Source: Gibbula magus
Lineage: Eukaryota; Mollusca; Gastropoda; Trochida; Trochidae
Reading direction: 5' to 3'
DNA: 64,000 nt
Assembly (NCBI GenBank): GCA_936450465.1
Contig: OW388289.1
Coordinates: 78,852,593 to 78,916,592, forward strand
In this document: piece after piece, positions 9,855 to 22,130 of the stretch
Numbering within the stretch: the first letter of the stretch is position 1
Layout of the letters: each line of letters opens with the position of its first letter
Notes under the pieces: generated by a model
Told to the model about the DNA's origin: nothing
Seen by the model: the letters and a program-made list of their open reading frames with translations, nothing else
Database searches by the model: none
Translations under genes and position numbers: made by a program

Positions 9855-10965
9855 TGTATATCGAGTTCACCATTTTCCAACTTTTCTGTTACTTCAACAT
9901 TGCCGCCATTTCTGAAACTATCATGTCTATTGACTTCAAGTCCCCATTTGATGCAGAAGACTTTTAAAACATCATTCTCCCTCCTATTACCATATCATGA
10001 AGTCAAGTCAAAAGGGGAAGAATAACAGCAGAATGTCCAAAAGTTCGCATCCAACAGATATCCCACTTAATTCAGCAACGTGTAAAACATTTTCAAATAT
10101 AAGAGAAAAATGGATCGGACTTAGATGGTAGCCTTGTGTCACTTATTGTCACAGTGTCAAAATAATCAGTGCTAAATGAATTATAAATCCTAACAGCAAT
10201 CTTTACTTTTGAGTATATATCTTGCAAAAGGCTAAATAATGTATCGTGGATACTTTCCTTCAGTATCATGAACCACAACAACAGTCCAATACCTTGCGAA
10301 AGTCTACAATGATACAATAGAGTCGTCCTGTATTAATTGATTGAAGAAGGATGGTATTTTCACCCCGTTACGCCGACAATTTGCTTAAATCAAATGCGTC
10401 TAATTTCGATTATTATCTTCAAAAGTGTTCGTAATGAAGGACAAGTTCTGTATTCTGTGTATCATTATCAATTACATCATAAACTGCTAAACACTAAAAT
10501 CAGGCTGTTTTGAATATTTGAATATTGAAATAGGGTCGTAAATTTTACTTTCTAGTTTTTACGTTACTGTTTGCTGCTTTCCAAAGTACAGTATCTGTGG
10601 ATGACGTAACTGACGTATATTGCCTCACAGTGTTAATTCACACAATACATTATTGGTTTAAAGGGTAATTTCAATTGTGACAATAAACGAAAGACTTACC
10701 TTTGGTCATCGTAAGGGACCAAGACAGAATAATAATACATCACACCTTTCAAGTCCCTCTAGAATCAATTTACAAAAACAATTTTCTTAAAATTGTCTAT
10801 GGAGACGATTCAATTTCTCAATTTAATTACAAAAAGTTAAACAGATGAGGTTTAGGACCATGGGAATGTCCAGATTCATATTAACAGTTTTAAGATGGAT
10901 ATATTTTGTATTACTGAGTGTACATTAACCATAATACTGTTTATGAATATCATGCATGTTTAATT
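9855..10965 (+). repeat. Segmental duplication, copy 1, block
   Basis: Collinear with about 48,450-49,350. Anchors include tgccgccatttctga, aagacttttaaaaca, tttgctg(c/t)tttccaaagtaca and aatttctcaatttaattacaaa. It ends at catgcatgtttaat, where a 1.6 kb insert begins in copy 1. No gene was recognised. Confidence 0.85.
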
Positions 10966-12555
10966 AGGAGATAAACCTACCTACAGTGTACTAGTAAATT
11001 TAAAATTGAAACTGAACGTGGAGCGTGAGGTGTCAATTTTAATTTTACTCGCTTTCAATCCAGTATAACATGTCTCTGATTTTCACAGTAGGTTTATCTC
11101 CATTCTACCATGAGCGTTTTACCACAGGGCTCTTTTTGTCGGATGGTGACAGTGCGTAGCGAACTCCGAATTACGTTAGAAAAATCCATTGTTGACAACA
11201 ACAGCGATTTTATACAAAATCTATTGTTGTTATACAACAACTTTTTCCCAAAAGTTCTCTTTGACTATTTACAAAAATCTAATATATGTGTCATTTATTA
11301 CAGGAATTTTAAATTTGTTTTCCCAACATTCACGTTCATACAATGAGGGTTCTTTTTCCTGAATTCCGCATTTTTGGAATAACCCTCAAAAGCATATCAC
11401 GCGATAAGTTTGCTTCCTTTAGTTGTTTCAATCAATCATTTATTCAATAAACAGACCATTGGTCTATGTATAATACATTTCAAACATTTTGGTATTTTAA
11501 TTTACATGTCAAATTGCAAATTTTCTCTGTGAAAGAGCTTCCTTAATTAACGTAACAAAATTCTTGAGAATTAAAGGTGAACAGGTGCTTGGGAAATGTA
11601 TATTTCTGGACAGTGACACAGTGGAGGACATATCACTCCTAGACTTTTGTATGCAGGACATACATGTACGAGGAGGACATTATGTTTGTCTTTTATCAAC
11701 TGTAATTCACAGATCGTCTCTTTTTGTCGGATGGTGACAGTGCGTAGCGAACTCCGAATTACGTTAGAAAAATCCATTGTTGACAACAACAGCGATTTTA
11801 TACAAAATCTATTGTTGTTATACAACAACTTTTTCCCAAAAGTTCTCTTTGACTATTTACAAAAATCTAATATATGTGTCATTTATTACAGGAATTTTAA
11901 ATTTGTTTTCCCAACATTCACGTTCATACAATGAGGGTTCTTTTTCCTGAATTCCGCATTTTTGGAATAACCCTCAAAAGCAAATCACGCGATGCATAAA
12001 ATGGCTACCGTTTGCCAGTAGCTATGAATGACGAGCTTGAGAACTTGTTTTTATTAAAATGAAGCGTTCCAGGTGAGGGTAACTGTCTCATTCGGGGAAG
12101 AATGCACATTTCTGTTATGCACGTCGGTGAGCAGATGATATGACATATGTATTTCTTATTTTGCACCAAAACGTTACGCTCAGTTATCAGAACAGGCTGA
12201 CATTACATCATTGACATTGCATTTGCTCGCCTTCTCAACTGCATTAAGTTTCCCTATTTGGGTAGATCTTGATACTGACGAAGTTTGTCGCGCTAATCTA
12301 TAATCTATTGTAGTTCTTAAATACGCTCTAGGAAAGATTAATTTGATAAGTATCAGTTATTTTGATTTATTACATACAAGTAGAGCACATTTTAGAATCG
12401 GCTGTTTGTTCGGATAGATTGTGACGTCACAAAGTAGATGCAACAATACGCGGTGAAGCGGAGCTAAAATCAGAGGAGGTTCAATCCAGAATTGATCACG
12501 TTTGATTTCCCGGAGAACCAATCAGAATCGAGTATCCAGCAATGTCATGGTAGAA
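10966..12555. mobile_element. 1.6 kb copy-1-specific insert containing a chimeric tandem duplication
   Basis: Copy 2 passes directly from gcatgtttaat to gcaatacgccg (49,350). Copy 1 has this insert between the same words. Its left part (10,966-11,102) is a hairpin bounded by ggagataaacctac and gtaggtttatctcc. The rest carries the B-A'-B' structure listed separately and sequence with two gacgtca-like words. No recognisable protein is encoded, and the 78 and 95 residue reading frames here are repeats of each other. Confidence 0.7.
11130..11993 (+). repeat. 588 bp chimeric tandem duplication (B-A'-B')
   Basis: B (11,130-11,405) recurs as B' (11,718-11,993) with one mismatch seen (11,394 t versus 11,982 a). 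Between them lies A' (11,404-11,722), the exact copy of 7823-8141. Both junctions show tiny overlaps of shared bases (gat/at and ctctt). The repeat unit is thus A'+B', 588 bp, made of two segments that are 3.3 kb apart elsewhere. Near-identity implies a very recent event or an assembly join error. Confidence 0.9.
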
Positions 12556-12704
12556 TGCAATATGCCGCTGCCTGGAATCAGCCTTGTGGCTTTTTAGCTA
12601 TACAATTTATCATCAATATCGTCACTGTCAATATGTTATCCCACACGGGGGTTCCATCCCACGTAACCTATGTTACATGTGGGACATATAAAAGCCCTAT
12701 AATG
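12555..12704 (+). repeat. Segmental duplication, copy 1, short block
   Basis: Matches 49,353-49,480 through the shared gtggctt(t/c)ttagctatacaattta and tcccacgtaacct. No gene. Confidence 0.75.
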
Positions 12705-13124
12705 TTATAAATTAAATATTTCTGTATTGGCCCAGTTACAGGTCCTCGGTCCGTTGTATTGGCCCAAAACGAAGTCGAGGGCCAATACAACGGACCAAGG
12801 ACCTTAACTCGGCAATTACGGATATACATAATTAATGAAAATTTTATCAATTAGCCTCTTTTCATTCTATTTGCCCAACACTAAACAGCTCATTTATATT
12901 TAAATCATAATTATAAACAATATTTGTGAACAGATATCATGGGTCAAAGTTGTGAAGGCTTTCATCAAAATATGCGACTGCGCATGCTCAGAATCATATT
13001 GGCCCAGCTTGTCTCTTAATGGCCCTGTTTTTCCTGTATTGGCTCAGTTTGCCCGTGTTGGACCAGTAGTCAAATCATATGGTCTAGCCCGTAAATAATG
13101 TATCCGTGTCATAACATTGATAGT
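12705..13124. mobile_element. Copy-1-specific insert with a 65 bp hairpin
   Basis: aggtcctcggtccgttgtat at 12,740 pairs with its complement ending at 12,804 around a short loop. The word tattggcccag recurs several times to 13,070. The insert is absent from copy 2, which joins at aagccctattggttaaatc (about 49,510). Confidence 0.6.
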
Positions 13125-13910
13125 TAATTAATCATATTGGTTAAATCGTACGTCTTCATTCGTATCAGATGAAAAATCTCCTTGTGTCTCAAACGGATGT
13201 AATACATCAACACGTGAGATCGCAATCAATCTTGGTTCTCGGGCATACTGGTGGTTACTGCCCAGAAGAGGAAACAGGGCTTTTAAATACCCCAAGTCGG
13301 TCATGGTTGAATTGAATCAACAAACTAGTACTTCCTATCTAACTCATTCGACCTTTCCAACGACGTTTATATCGTCCATTATCATACATTATCAAATATT
13401 CATTTCCAAACACATCAACTTAACATGTATAAACCACTCCTGCACTACAACGGTTTTACAAAGTCATGCGCATTAAAGCTACATGTATCTGTTAACGCAT
13501 CATATAACCAACCTTTCTATGGTTAAGATATCAAATGTATCATGTAAAAGCACATATATATATTATAGTTTATTCTTGCTCGAATGATTTATCATTTATA
13601 TCCGAAACACAAACGTATCTTCATTTTTAAAATGTGACTATCTATATGTCAACTTTACGAACAACGTATATAAAGATACACTGTTTTGATGTATGAGAAT
13701 GACAAGTTCCAACAAATGTTTTACTTGTAAACTTATGTTTTTAATTTTACGTATTTATTTGATTCCAGTTCAGCTATTAGGTTAACATCACATTTAAAGG
13801 AAGATAAGTAGGCATATTCTGTATTTCAAAGATCTGTGTAAAAATAACATAATTTTAAAATGTTCAGAACGGGATTCAGTTTCACTGACTCATTTGATTT
13901 TCTTTGAGAG
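13125..13910 (+). repeat. Segmental duplication, copy 1, block
   Basis: Matches 49,510-50,030 in two runs (13,125-13,460 and 13,770-13,910), sharing cattcgtatcagatgaaaaa and caaagatctgtgtaaaaata. The intervening 300 bp is AT-rich and unique to copy 1. No gene was recognised. Confidence 0.75.
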
Positions 13911-15124
13911 ATAACAATAAGTAACCAATGAAGTATGAAAGAATGCCATACATGTCCTACTTCATCTACTTTCGTTTTCTGACTCACCATATACACTTAA
14001 AAGGGTTTGATTCATCCTATAATCTGCGTATGTGCATACTAATCTCACAATATCCCCTCACATATGATCGTAAACATTCGAAATCTCGAACGAATTTTGT
14101 TTCTGTTGAGTAGATTATTTGCCTAAATATCTGAGAATGCTGGTATTGTTTTTGATTTAATTTTTTTTTAAAAACCAGTTCCCAACGATAAACTTGTGTG
14201 ATAGCTTCAAAACGTGGCGTGTCAATGTGTTGGGTTACATCTAAATTGATGTCATTGTAATACCTTTAATTCATCGCCTGAATGATGGTTAACGAGTGTT
14301 CTGTTTTCTGATTGGCCGAGACGGATGGTCATCGACAATGATCAAACGTTATGTTCACCGCGGGAAGCGACACGCGAGGTCGACATAACAATCCAATGAC
14401 CTGGAGCCAAAAATAGATCACCGCTTCGAGGAGCGCTGTTTAATTAATGTTTCATGTCTAATTTAAGGTTTACAAGTAACATTAGAAAAAAAATAAACCT
14501 TTTTGTGAAAAAAAAAAAAATTTTGAGAAAAAAAATTAATAAAAAAAAAAAAAAATTGAAAAAAATGTACACCTTCATTAATCCTATCATAAAACAGTTA
14601 TTGACTTCAGTTATCGGTGAATCAAATGGTTTATCGACCTCGGGAACCTCGGTGAAGATAACTAATCCGAGGTCGATAAAGCATTTGATTCACCTCAACT
14701 GAAGTCAACAATTGTATAATATTGACAAAAATGAGATGTAAAAAACATTTTGAACAAATGGAATGGTTTATCTCGTGTGATATGATATCATAACAATATC
14801 AAATTTAGAGTTCCAAGGTACAAGCGATGGTTTTTTCCCTGCTAATCTGCTGTTTCTCACCTTTTTATTGACAAAGATCCGGAACATTAAACATGTCAAA
14901 TACACAGAGTAAACAAGAGTGTTTCACAAGTAAATGTTGAAAGTGGACAATGCTATGAAAAAAAGCTACTGTGTGAAATAAAAGAAGCATTATCTACCAG
15001 CTCAACAAAGCAAATTTTATCTAGAATATATTCACTATATTCGCCTTCATAAAGATACATTTTGGTTTCAAGAAAAAAGTATTATTTTAATAAAGAACGA
15101 AAGTCAATAATGGTTGTTGTAAGA
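13911..15124. other. Copy-1-specific AT-rich stretch with a hairpin at 14,597-14,711
   Basis: Contains an A-rich run (14,487-14,568) followed by a foldback: ttattgacttcagtt and ggtgaatcaaatg pair with catttgattcacc and aactgaagtcaacaa around cctcgg/ccgagg. The lysine-rich reading frame at 14,454-14,702 is only the A-run and hairpin. Nothing else was seen. Confidence 0.6.
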
Positions 15125-16330
15125 GTGATGAACCTTTAGGAACTGCCCTCTTTACAAAAAGTAATTAGTTTCAGCAGTTACCAACGAAATTCGGTCTTTA
15201 TTACTGTAATGACACCTCTAAATAATAGAGAAGTGTAACGAATTGGATTCATGTTTCAGATCAAATCAACTATCGAATGACTATGACCTTTCTGCCATTT
15301 AGTGTTAATAATTGTTGATAAGGGGGATGAGAATTCAAGAAAAAGTTCTTTTAACATTGTAGATGATAAACTATGTTTTGATGTGTGAATGTCAACTTGG
15401 CAACACCAGTTTTGTTTTCGTCCTATGAAACCTAATTTTGATCACGTAGTTTGCGGCACAGGGAGAATATTTATTTTTGGTAAAAATAGTAGCATTGCAA
15501 ATTCAGTCGTAATTTCGTAAAAGTTCAACATGAATAATTTTCTTTGAAGAAAGTAGTCATAGAATATTGTGTATTTATATCGTTAGTAGTTAATTCAATA
15601 CAGTTATCCTAACATTGCCACATTTTAGGTACCAATGTAGGGGGTGCAACACAAATTTCAATTTGTATAGATAATGTACACATGCCAACTATGAAAATGC
15701 TTCTTAGGCAGGACATAAAGATCGTCAGTCGAAAACATTTGTTCTTACTTTTTACCCTCTATCATGACATCAAACAACATCGGCTAATACCTCGTTTCTT
15801 AATAATGCGTTTGTGACACCAAAGTTAAAGTAATAGTTATGTACACAATGCACCATGTAGATAATCATAAACAATTAAAGTCCATGTTTTATTGTTTCAG
15901 GGCCAATTGAAAACATATAATACGATTTATTAGATATATATGCACATGCATTAATTAACAACGCCCAGTACTTTACAGGTTACCCAGTATTGTCAGTAAG
16001 CATAATCTTACTTAAACAGTTATTATTATTCTTAAACAAGGATAAATAAGGATGGAATTTCGTCAAAACAATAAACTACTTGTTTAAAACTCCTCTCAAT
16101 GATGAATAATGAGATTTATTATTTGAACACCTAACTGTTTGAAAATCGACCCAATTCAACACCATCACAATTAGTACATTTATTCCCTTAATAATACATA
16201 AAAAGGATTATGATATCAGACTTTGAGTCAGCAATGAACGTTTACTCAACTCTAGGTTGTTCCATTTCACTAATACAACCTAAAATTGAAATTGTCCACA
16301 GCATGGCATGCAATTTTCAAATAGATGGTG
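15125..16330 (+). repeat. Segmental duplication, copy 1, weaker blocks
   Basis: Three runs match copy 2 in order: 15,125-15,340 with 50,100-50,340, 15,760-15,890 with 50,405-50,515, and 16,050-16,330 with 50,550-50,790 (anchor aggattatgatatcagactttgagtca against gaagattgtgatatcagacttt). Divergence is higher here. No gene was found. Confidence 0.7.
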
Positions 16331-17209
16331 CTTAATAAATGTATGGGTGACTGAATACAATGAATACAAGAACAATAATGGATAAAAACAAAAATTGGCC
16401 ATGTAGCTTATCAGGCTTTAAACAATGAACTAAATAAATATAAATTTTCAAGGAGAATTTATCGCAGATATAACATATTTCAATTACTTATATAATAGTT
16501 TGTTTAAGTCGTGACCCCTATTTGGTGAGGCTGAGCAATATTATCGTAATACCAATATATTGCATTAGAGATTGTGCAATACAATAATTGCCGATACGAT
16601 TGTTTGTAGCTCAATATATCACACCAACATTTTTTTAGTGAAATTTATTCATATATCTTGTTATTAGGCATAGTTGTCAGCTGAACTTGTTACACAATTA
16701 TTTTGGGGTGCAATAATATGTGTTGAACAGTATTACAATTGTTTTCTAAATAAATGCTATCAAAATTATTTTTCAGAAGTATACAAGTTGAATGTAGAGT
16801 TCACTCAATACATTGCAATACGTATTGCAATCCAGGTTGTATGTACTGCAATGTATAACAATAAGATACAATACTCGGCCCAACTATTTGGAGTCATTGG
16901 GTCAAATCCACAATGAGACTCCCCATTTGACAAGGAGTCTGCACATCACTTTTCAGCTCTCTAGACTTCATGGAAGTGGAGAAGAAGATGAAAATGGGTT
17001 TTTATGGTTGTGATCCCTTTGACCCTATTTGGGGTCACGGGGTCACGAAATTTACAATTTATAATCCCATTTACCAAGGAGTCATTGGTTCTTAAGAAGT
17101 CGAAAAGCGAACAGTTTACAGACGGATGGAGGGGTGGAGGAAAGACGGACTAACACTGATGCAGTTTGCAAAATATTTCACAAAAGTCACAAAAGTTTGC
17201 ATTTCGTGT
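16331..17209. other. Copy-1-specific stretch with small internal repeats, no gene
   Basis: The copy-2 counterpart is only about 170 bp and holds a LINE fragment instead. Here there are palindromic words (caatacgtattgca) and a repeated catttgacaaggagtc / catttaccaaggagtc pair (16,925 and 17,072). No homology to a known element was recognised. Confidence 0.4.
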
Positions 17210-17790
17210 GCATCATTTAATGTAAATTATCAATCCTTTTTCATTCTTTCTTTGAAAGCAATTTAACTTTATTTTCTTTGGTTTGGTTCCCAGTATCACG
17301 TAAATAAATCTCGCTTGGAAAAGGGTGTTTCATATCTACAAATGTATCATATTTTTTATCAAAAATGACTTTTGAAATTAACCGTGAAGTTGTTATATGA
17401 TCAAGATAATATTTGGCACTGTGAATATGTAAATCTTCCCTCTGGAAGGAGATATTAACTGCCAAAATACTAAGTCAAAATACTCATCTTAAATTATAAG
17501 GAACATAACTATGATTAATGCATAAAGTCGCAATGTCTTGGTAGCTGATGTTAAATCCTAAGATAGACCTAATGCAATCCCCACATTATGATAAAGTGAC
17601 ATGAAATATAACCTCATTGTTATTAATGATCACACCTTTGAAATGTATTGGAAGTAGAGCGTTGGCAAAAGTGTAACTGTATGATTATCATCCTTGTGTT
17701 TAAATATATAACTGTTTCAAAATAAATAGAGCTGAAATGTCAAACTGTTTAAATTATTGTGCCAAGTGTCAAGTGTGATGAGGTTAAAAT
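17210..17790 (+). repeat. Segmental duplication, copy 1, block before the DIRS region
   Basis: Matches 50,960-51,025 and then 51,610-52,130, with anchors tttctttgaaagcaa, aatctccccttctgg-like sequence, catgataaagtgacatgaaa and tagagctgaaatgtcaa. After this the copies carry unrelated DNA up to 22,905 and 54,475. Confidence 0.8.
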
Positions 17791-17868
17791 GGAATACTCA
17801 GTTTACACAGTTAAAAAGAATAGTTACCTCCCTATACCCTTAGTCCCCGCTTGGTAGCTTATCCCCTG

Positions 17869-17976
17869 TGACGTCACTTCTCTCTCTCTCTCTCTCTGTC
17901 GCAAGCAAAACTGGACCTCCATTTTGCTAGTTTTTAGCCATTTTGTTTGCGATAATTGATTAAATTACCCTCGAAT
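17869..17976 (+). promoter_or_regulatory. Candidate promoter: full CRE plus CCATTTTG motifs
   Basis: A complete TGACGTCA (17,869-17,876) is followed by a pyrimidine run (TC)n at 17,877-17,897 and by two ccattttg words (17,922 and 17,939) of the YY1 type. These sit 48-155 bp upstream of the ATG of the small two-exon gene. The arrangement resembles animal housekeeping-type promoters, but no TATA box or transcript evidence is available. Confidence 0.4.
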
Positions 17977-18023
17977 AGGGAGCTCGCGAACAAGGTACAT
18001 ACCGGCAAGACGATCCAACTGAA

Positions 18024-18780
18024 ATGACAGATCGGGTATGGTCACGTGGTTTACCTGTTCGCAGAATGTCTCGATTTGCACGTGCATATTGCCGTACCTT
18101 CGGCTGTAAAACCAAGCGTGAAATAAAATGTTTGCTCACTTCGGAATTTTTCTTATTTTGTGGGAAGATCCTTCGACTGCTTCGATCCAAGAAACATGAG
18201 TAAGTAAAGTTTTTGTTCATTTATTTTATACGGAGTAACTGATTACTCTCCATTTCATTGGGTGACATTTCATCTGATTTGCCTGATTAGCATAATTTGT
18301 GTTTTTATTTCATTTTTCGTAAAGTCGAAACCTAGCGGCAAAATGAAGGCTTTGTGTACATTATAATGAATACTATATTATCTATGCATTGTATGAGAAA
18401 TCGCCACGGCGTCTACTTTCGGATTTTTTTAACAATTTGACTAATGTCGATTGACTTCCGGATTCCACAAAATGAATGACATGCAACTCATAATTCCCTT
18501 AAATGAGATTTTATGCGCTTCTATGGGATGAAGGTAAATGTGAAGATAATAAAGGGTAACAATTGTGTTTTTTACACTTGAAACCAAACGTATGTGTAAT
18601 AATTTTTCATCACTTTATCGGAATCATACTTTACAAGATGTGATTGTCTTTGTTGTTTTCATTACAGTGTGATATACTTTATTTTCCCCTATTTTCATAT
18701 GCAGTGACACCCAGGCGAGTACAAATGGCCGCTGGTACAACAAGAAGCGAGCCCAATGCAATTGTGTGCTCTGGACTTGA
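18024..18780 (+). CDS. Small two-exon gene, unknown 83-residue basic protein (spliced: 18024..18199, 18705..18780)
   Basis: Exon 1 starts at the first ATG after an in-frame stop (17,976). It ends at 18,199 with a strong donor (catga/gtaagtaaag). Exon 2 starts at 18,705 after a good polypyrimidine tract and acceptor (ttttcatatgcag) and ends with TGA at 18,778-18,780. Joining exactly these sites restores an open frame: KKH|DDTQASTNGRWYNKK... The product is about 83 residues, rich in R and K, with six cysteines; its start is MTDRVWSRGLPVRRMSRFAR. Without splicing the frame stops two codons after the donor. I do not recognise the family; the Cys spacing is not a clear THAP or other zinc domain. 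It lies just upstream of a dead DIRS element and is absent from copy 2. It could be host-derived, part of an insertion, or a chance pairing of splice sites. Confidence 0.5.
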
Positions 18781-19440
18781 TACACGTTTGAGTCGTAGAT
18801 TGTTCAGCTATCACGCGTTGTCCTGTGTGGTCATACACGGCGTCATGTAACACTGTCAAAACAAACAATGGGCGTTCGTCTGTTGTTGAGGAGTAATGTA
18901 AATTAAACAATATTTATAAATGAATAGTTTGATAAGCGTTTCTTTCTCGAATTGCAATAATTTTTAGAATATGTAAATTTGTGTGATGTAAGTATTTCCA
19001 AAATGTTTAGATGATTTACAAAAAAGTTCATCATTTGAATCAACCAGATAAAATTGATATTGTGTCATGTATGACTGTGGGATTTGATAATTGTCAAGGA
19101 AGGAATGTAAATGGTACGCCACTGTATAGTCAATTTGAAAATTTTTATAGCAAAATGATTTATGGTATATACCAAAGTTGGCTCAAGTCAGTGAGAACAA
19201 TATTTCGTTTCGTCACCGAGTTCGGATTTTACACAACACCTTATAGTTAGCATTTCCGGAATAGAGCCGGAAGGGCATTTCAGGCATTGTTTTGAAACTC
19301 TTTTTTACATACTCGAGAGGTTCAGTTGTTACGTTGGATTGAAAGCTCCATGTTGGGATTCAACACTCAATAAGGTATGCAATGACTTCATAGTGATAAG
19401 AAGTATTATCCGCCACGTATTTCAGAACAATTTACCCCAG
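18781..19440. other. 3' flank of the small gene, nothing further recognised
   Basis: No canonical aataaa was found directly after the stop. The 79-residue frame at 19,011-19,250 has no recognisable domain. Confidence 0.4.
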
Positions 19441-20162
19441 CGTTTGTGAGTTTGGAAATCGTCGCGATGTCCCTACCTTGAACGAGGTCTTCTAGTTCTC
19501 TTCTGAGTGTTTTTGGTGTGTATTTGTTGTTTTTGTTTCCCCAACTTGGTTAGAATAGTGGATTTGGGTTTCCCTCTACATCTCTCTCCACTGTAGCGGA
19601 TTATCTAGGTCAGCGCTTCCCACTGTGTTGACTGGAGAGTTGTTCATTGCAACTCGTGCGGCACATGCAAGCTCGTTCGTGAGCGCTTGGCACGTGACTG
19701 GGACTGTCGCTACTCGCTCCGACGCTCCGCTGTCTGTCTACTCATTCGCCTTCTTCCGATGGCGTTTCGATACGATGTCTTGGAGGGCTTGCCTTCGTCG
19801 TCTGACGAATAGGCGGACGGACGGACAGAGCATTTCTAGATGACACGTCTGGTGTCAGGCCTCCGCCTGTTGAATAGGTGAAGGGAGTGTCGTTAATGGT
19901 CGTTTCGAAACGACGCCTTCTCGAGACGACGGGGTCGGAGCATACGGTAGTACAACGCCGAGTCCAAACGATACTTGCTTGGTTCGCGTCAGGTCGTGAC
20001 GATGGAGCGTTCGTAACCTCTCTCGGTTCGGCTCATGGACCTACGTGTTTTGGGGTTTTGGGTTCAACTCCTCTTAGTCGAGCAGGCGTTGTAGTCTGAC
20101 TTAGCATGTGCTACTGCTTGGTGTCTGACATCGTCCGCTGACAATGTCGTTTGGTTAGGTGT

Positions 20163-21185
20163 ATGTCTTTGCCTTCTCATCTCCCGCTTTGGTCAGTGTG
20201 TCTCACTGTTGGGATGGCTTCACCTTATTCGGGCTTCTGCGAACAGTGCGGCGTTAGGAAGACATCTCTGTATGACCTGCATTCCTACTGCCGCTTGTGT
20301 CGTACAGCGTGTATGGACGATGACCGTTGTGCGGAGTGCCATCCTCTTACGTGGGGCCAGCACAAGGATTACTTTGCGGCGCTTAGGAAGTCAGAGCGTG
20401 AGTCATGCTTCTTGCTTAAGGGCGGATGTACCGCTTCCGGTTCTCCCGGCTCTCCTCCTGTTTGTTCACTGTCGGAGTTGATGATAGACGAGGATGCCAT
20501 GGAGTTCGACTCCTCTCGTCTCACGTCGTGTCAGGACCCAGCCAGTGTGCGGGAGAAGAACGAGTTGTCTCCTGTTCGACTTCATCAACCCCTCCCGGCC
20601 TCCGTTATTTCCTTTTCAGGAGATCGAGGACTCCCCCTCTTAAGCCAAGAGGACCAGACTCAGGATCTTTTGTGAGGAGGTCGTACCCTGTGCTAGCCGT
20701 CACGTATTCTGTCCGCACCGGCTCTTCCTCAGCGCGGCAAAGAACTACGAGGCGACCATCACGTCCATGGCCCCAGCCGCCTGATGCCTCAGCTTGTTCT
20801 GGCAGACCGTCAGCGTACGTCGCTTCCAGTTGCCGACCCTCCGGTTCCCTTAATGCCTCCTATCCTTGACGAGGACATCCATCGCATGGTGGCATCCTTG
20901 GTGGCTCATGCGGTGTTGGACAGCCACCTGGTTCACCTTGTTAAGGAGGCTAGGTCCATATTACCTATGTCGGACTCCATTGCCCACGCCTGTCAAGCTA
21001 TGACGGCGTTTGCCAAGCAGGCGGGAATGGAGGACGGCGCTAAATGGGCTTTATTGGGGGTTGGGTTCGTTGGCGGGCAGGGTGGCACAGGTCATGTTGA
21101 GTGCTGCACGCATCTCGGTGGGTCTTACCAACGTCAGTCATCATGTCCTGCACGGACTTGCCGGCCGAGATCAGGATGCGTCTGA
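20163..21185 (+). pseudogene. DIRS ORF1 (gag-like), broken
   Basis: Starting at the ATG at 20,163, the product shows FCEQCGVRKTSLYDLHSYC, then RLCRTACMDDDRCAECH, then W...AAL. This C-x2-C ... H-x3-C-x2-C ... C-x2-C zinc pattern is typical of DIRS first ORFs, which encode a nucleic-acid-binding structural protein. TGA at 20,673 and TAG at 20,694 interrupt it. The same frame resumes near 20,784 with an alpha-helical segment (DEDIHRMVASLVAHAVLDSH). A shift near 21,050 moves the natural continuation (RVAQVMLSAARISVGLTNV) to another frame. It cannot make a full product. Confidence 0.75.
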
Positions 21186-21214
21186 GGAGTGTTCCGCCCT
21201 CCGCTTCCACTCTC

Positions 21215-22130
21215 TTTGACGGAACTCCAGGATGCATACCTGCACATCGCAATCTTCCTCGCTGACCGCAGGTACCCGTTTCATTCTGGCGGGGCGCTAC
21301 TTCCAGTGGAACGTTCTCCCGTTCGGGATATCGTCGGCTCCGTGGCTGTTCACTCAAGTGACTCAGCCCGTAGACCAGTTCCTGCACCATCACGACGTGC
21401 GAGTTCGGTCATCACCACTCCCCGTCTTTTCTCGAAGCCCAACGGGTAATTGGGTTGTTCAGACGCCTGGGCTAGGTGATCAACATGGACAAGTCAGACT
21501 TGCGACCGGCAACGTCGCTCACCTTCCTAGGCGTGCAACTGGTCACCATCCAGTAAAAGGCTCTCGTCACGCGGGAATGGATTGGAAGAGGCGACGACCT
21601 CTTGATCAGGGCTCTCCGCGAGCCTCTGCCACTTTGATTGTGGCAACGGCTGTTAGGCCTCTTAAAGTCGGCTCAGGATTACAGTCGGGGCATGCTTCAA
21701 GTCAGGCCCCTCCTGCTCAGGCGGTGGACAATATTTGTTCACGGGAGTGCCTCTTCGGCCGCCTCCGGCCACCTCACATCTACTCAAGGGTTGGGGGCTC
21801 ATCTTGGCTTGGAACAAGCATCAGGCGTGTGGTCTCCTTTGCAAGCGGAGAGCCACATCAACGCGTTGGAACTGGATGCGGTTCACCTGGCAACCGCTCA
21901 CTGGTCGACCCGCCTGGAGGGCGAAGTCCTGCTTGTTCACACAGACAGTTCAACAGCAGCATGGGAAATCAACAAGCAGGGCTCGACTAGGGCAGACTTC
22001 ATTCTGCAGCTGGTGATAAAGCTGTTGCGCCTAGCGGACAGTCTCAACCTTTCCATCTGAGCAGTGTACATCCCGTGAGCCAAGAACGTTCTCCGCCTCC
22101 GGAATGGGACTTGGCGGTGGTGATGATGTC
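21215..22130 (+). pseudogene. DIRS reverse transcriptase / RNase H remnant
   Basis: LQDAYLHIAIFLADRRY (one frame), then GRYFQWNVLPFGISSAPWLF and TQVTQPVDQFLHHHDVRV (another frame), match the DIRS RT palm. The catalytic YLDD box expected right after VRV is not there. MDKSDLRPATSLTFLGVQL follows near 21,485-21,540, then a stop. WQRLLGLLKSAQDYSRGM (21,640) begins the linker and RNase H region, with GAHLGLEQASGVWSP, ESHINALELDAV and DSSTAAWEINKQGSTRA before a stop at 22,058. At least three frameshifts and several stops make it inactive. The fingers region is deleted upstream. Confidence 0.8.

Noticed and set aside
11110..11346. 78-residue frame repeated at 11,647-11,934 as a duplicated gene
   Set aside because: The apparent conservation is just the recent duplication of B. 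No homologue, splice site or start context supports coding.
14454..14702. Lysine-rich 82-residue frame
   Set aside because: Produced by the A-rich run and the adjoining hairpin.
20426..20869. 147-residue Arg/Ser-rich frame inside the DIRS region
   Set aside because: It is an out-of-frame shadow of the DIRS gag-like sequence in GC-rich DNA; the recognisable motifs are in the other frames.
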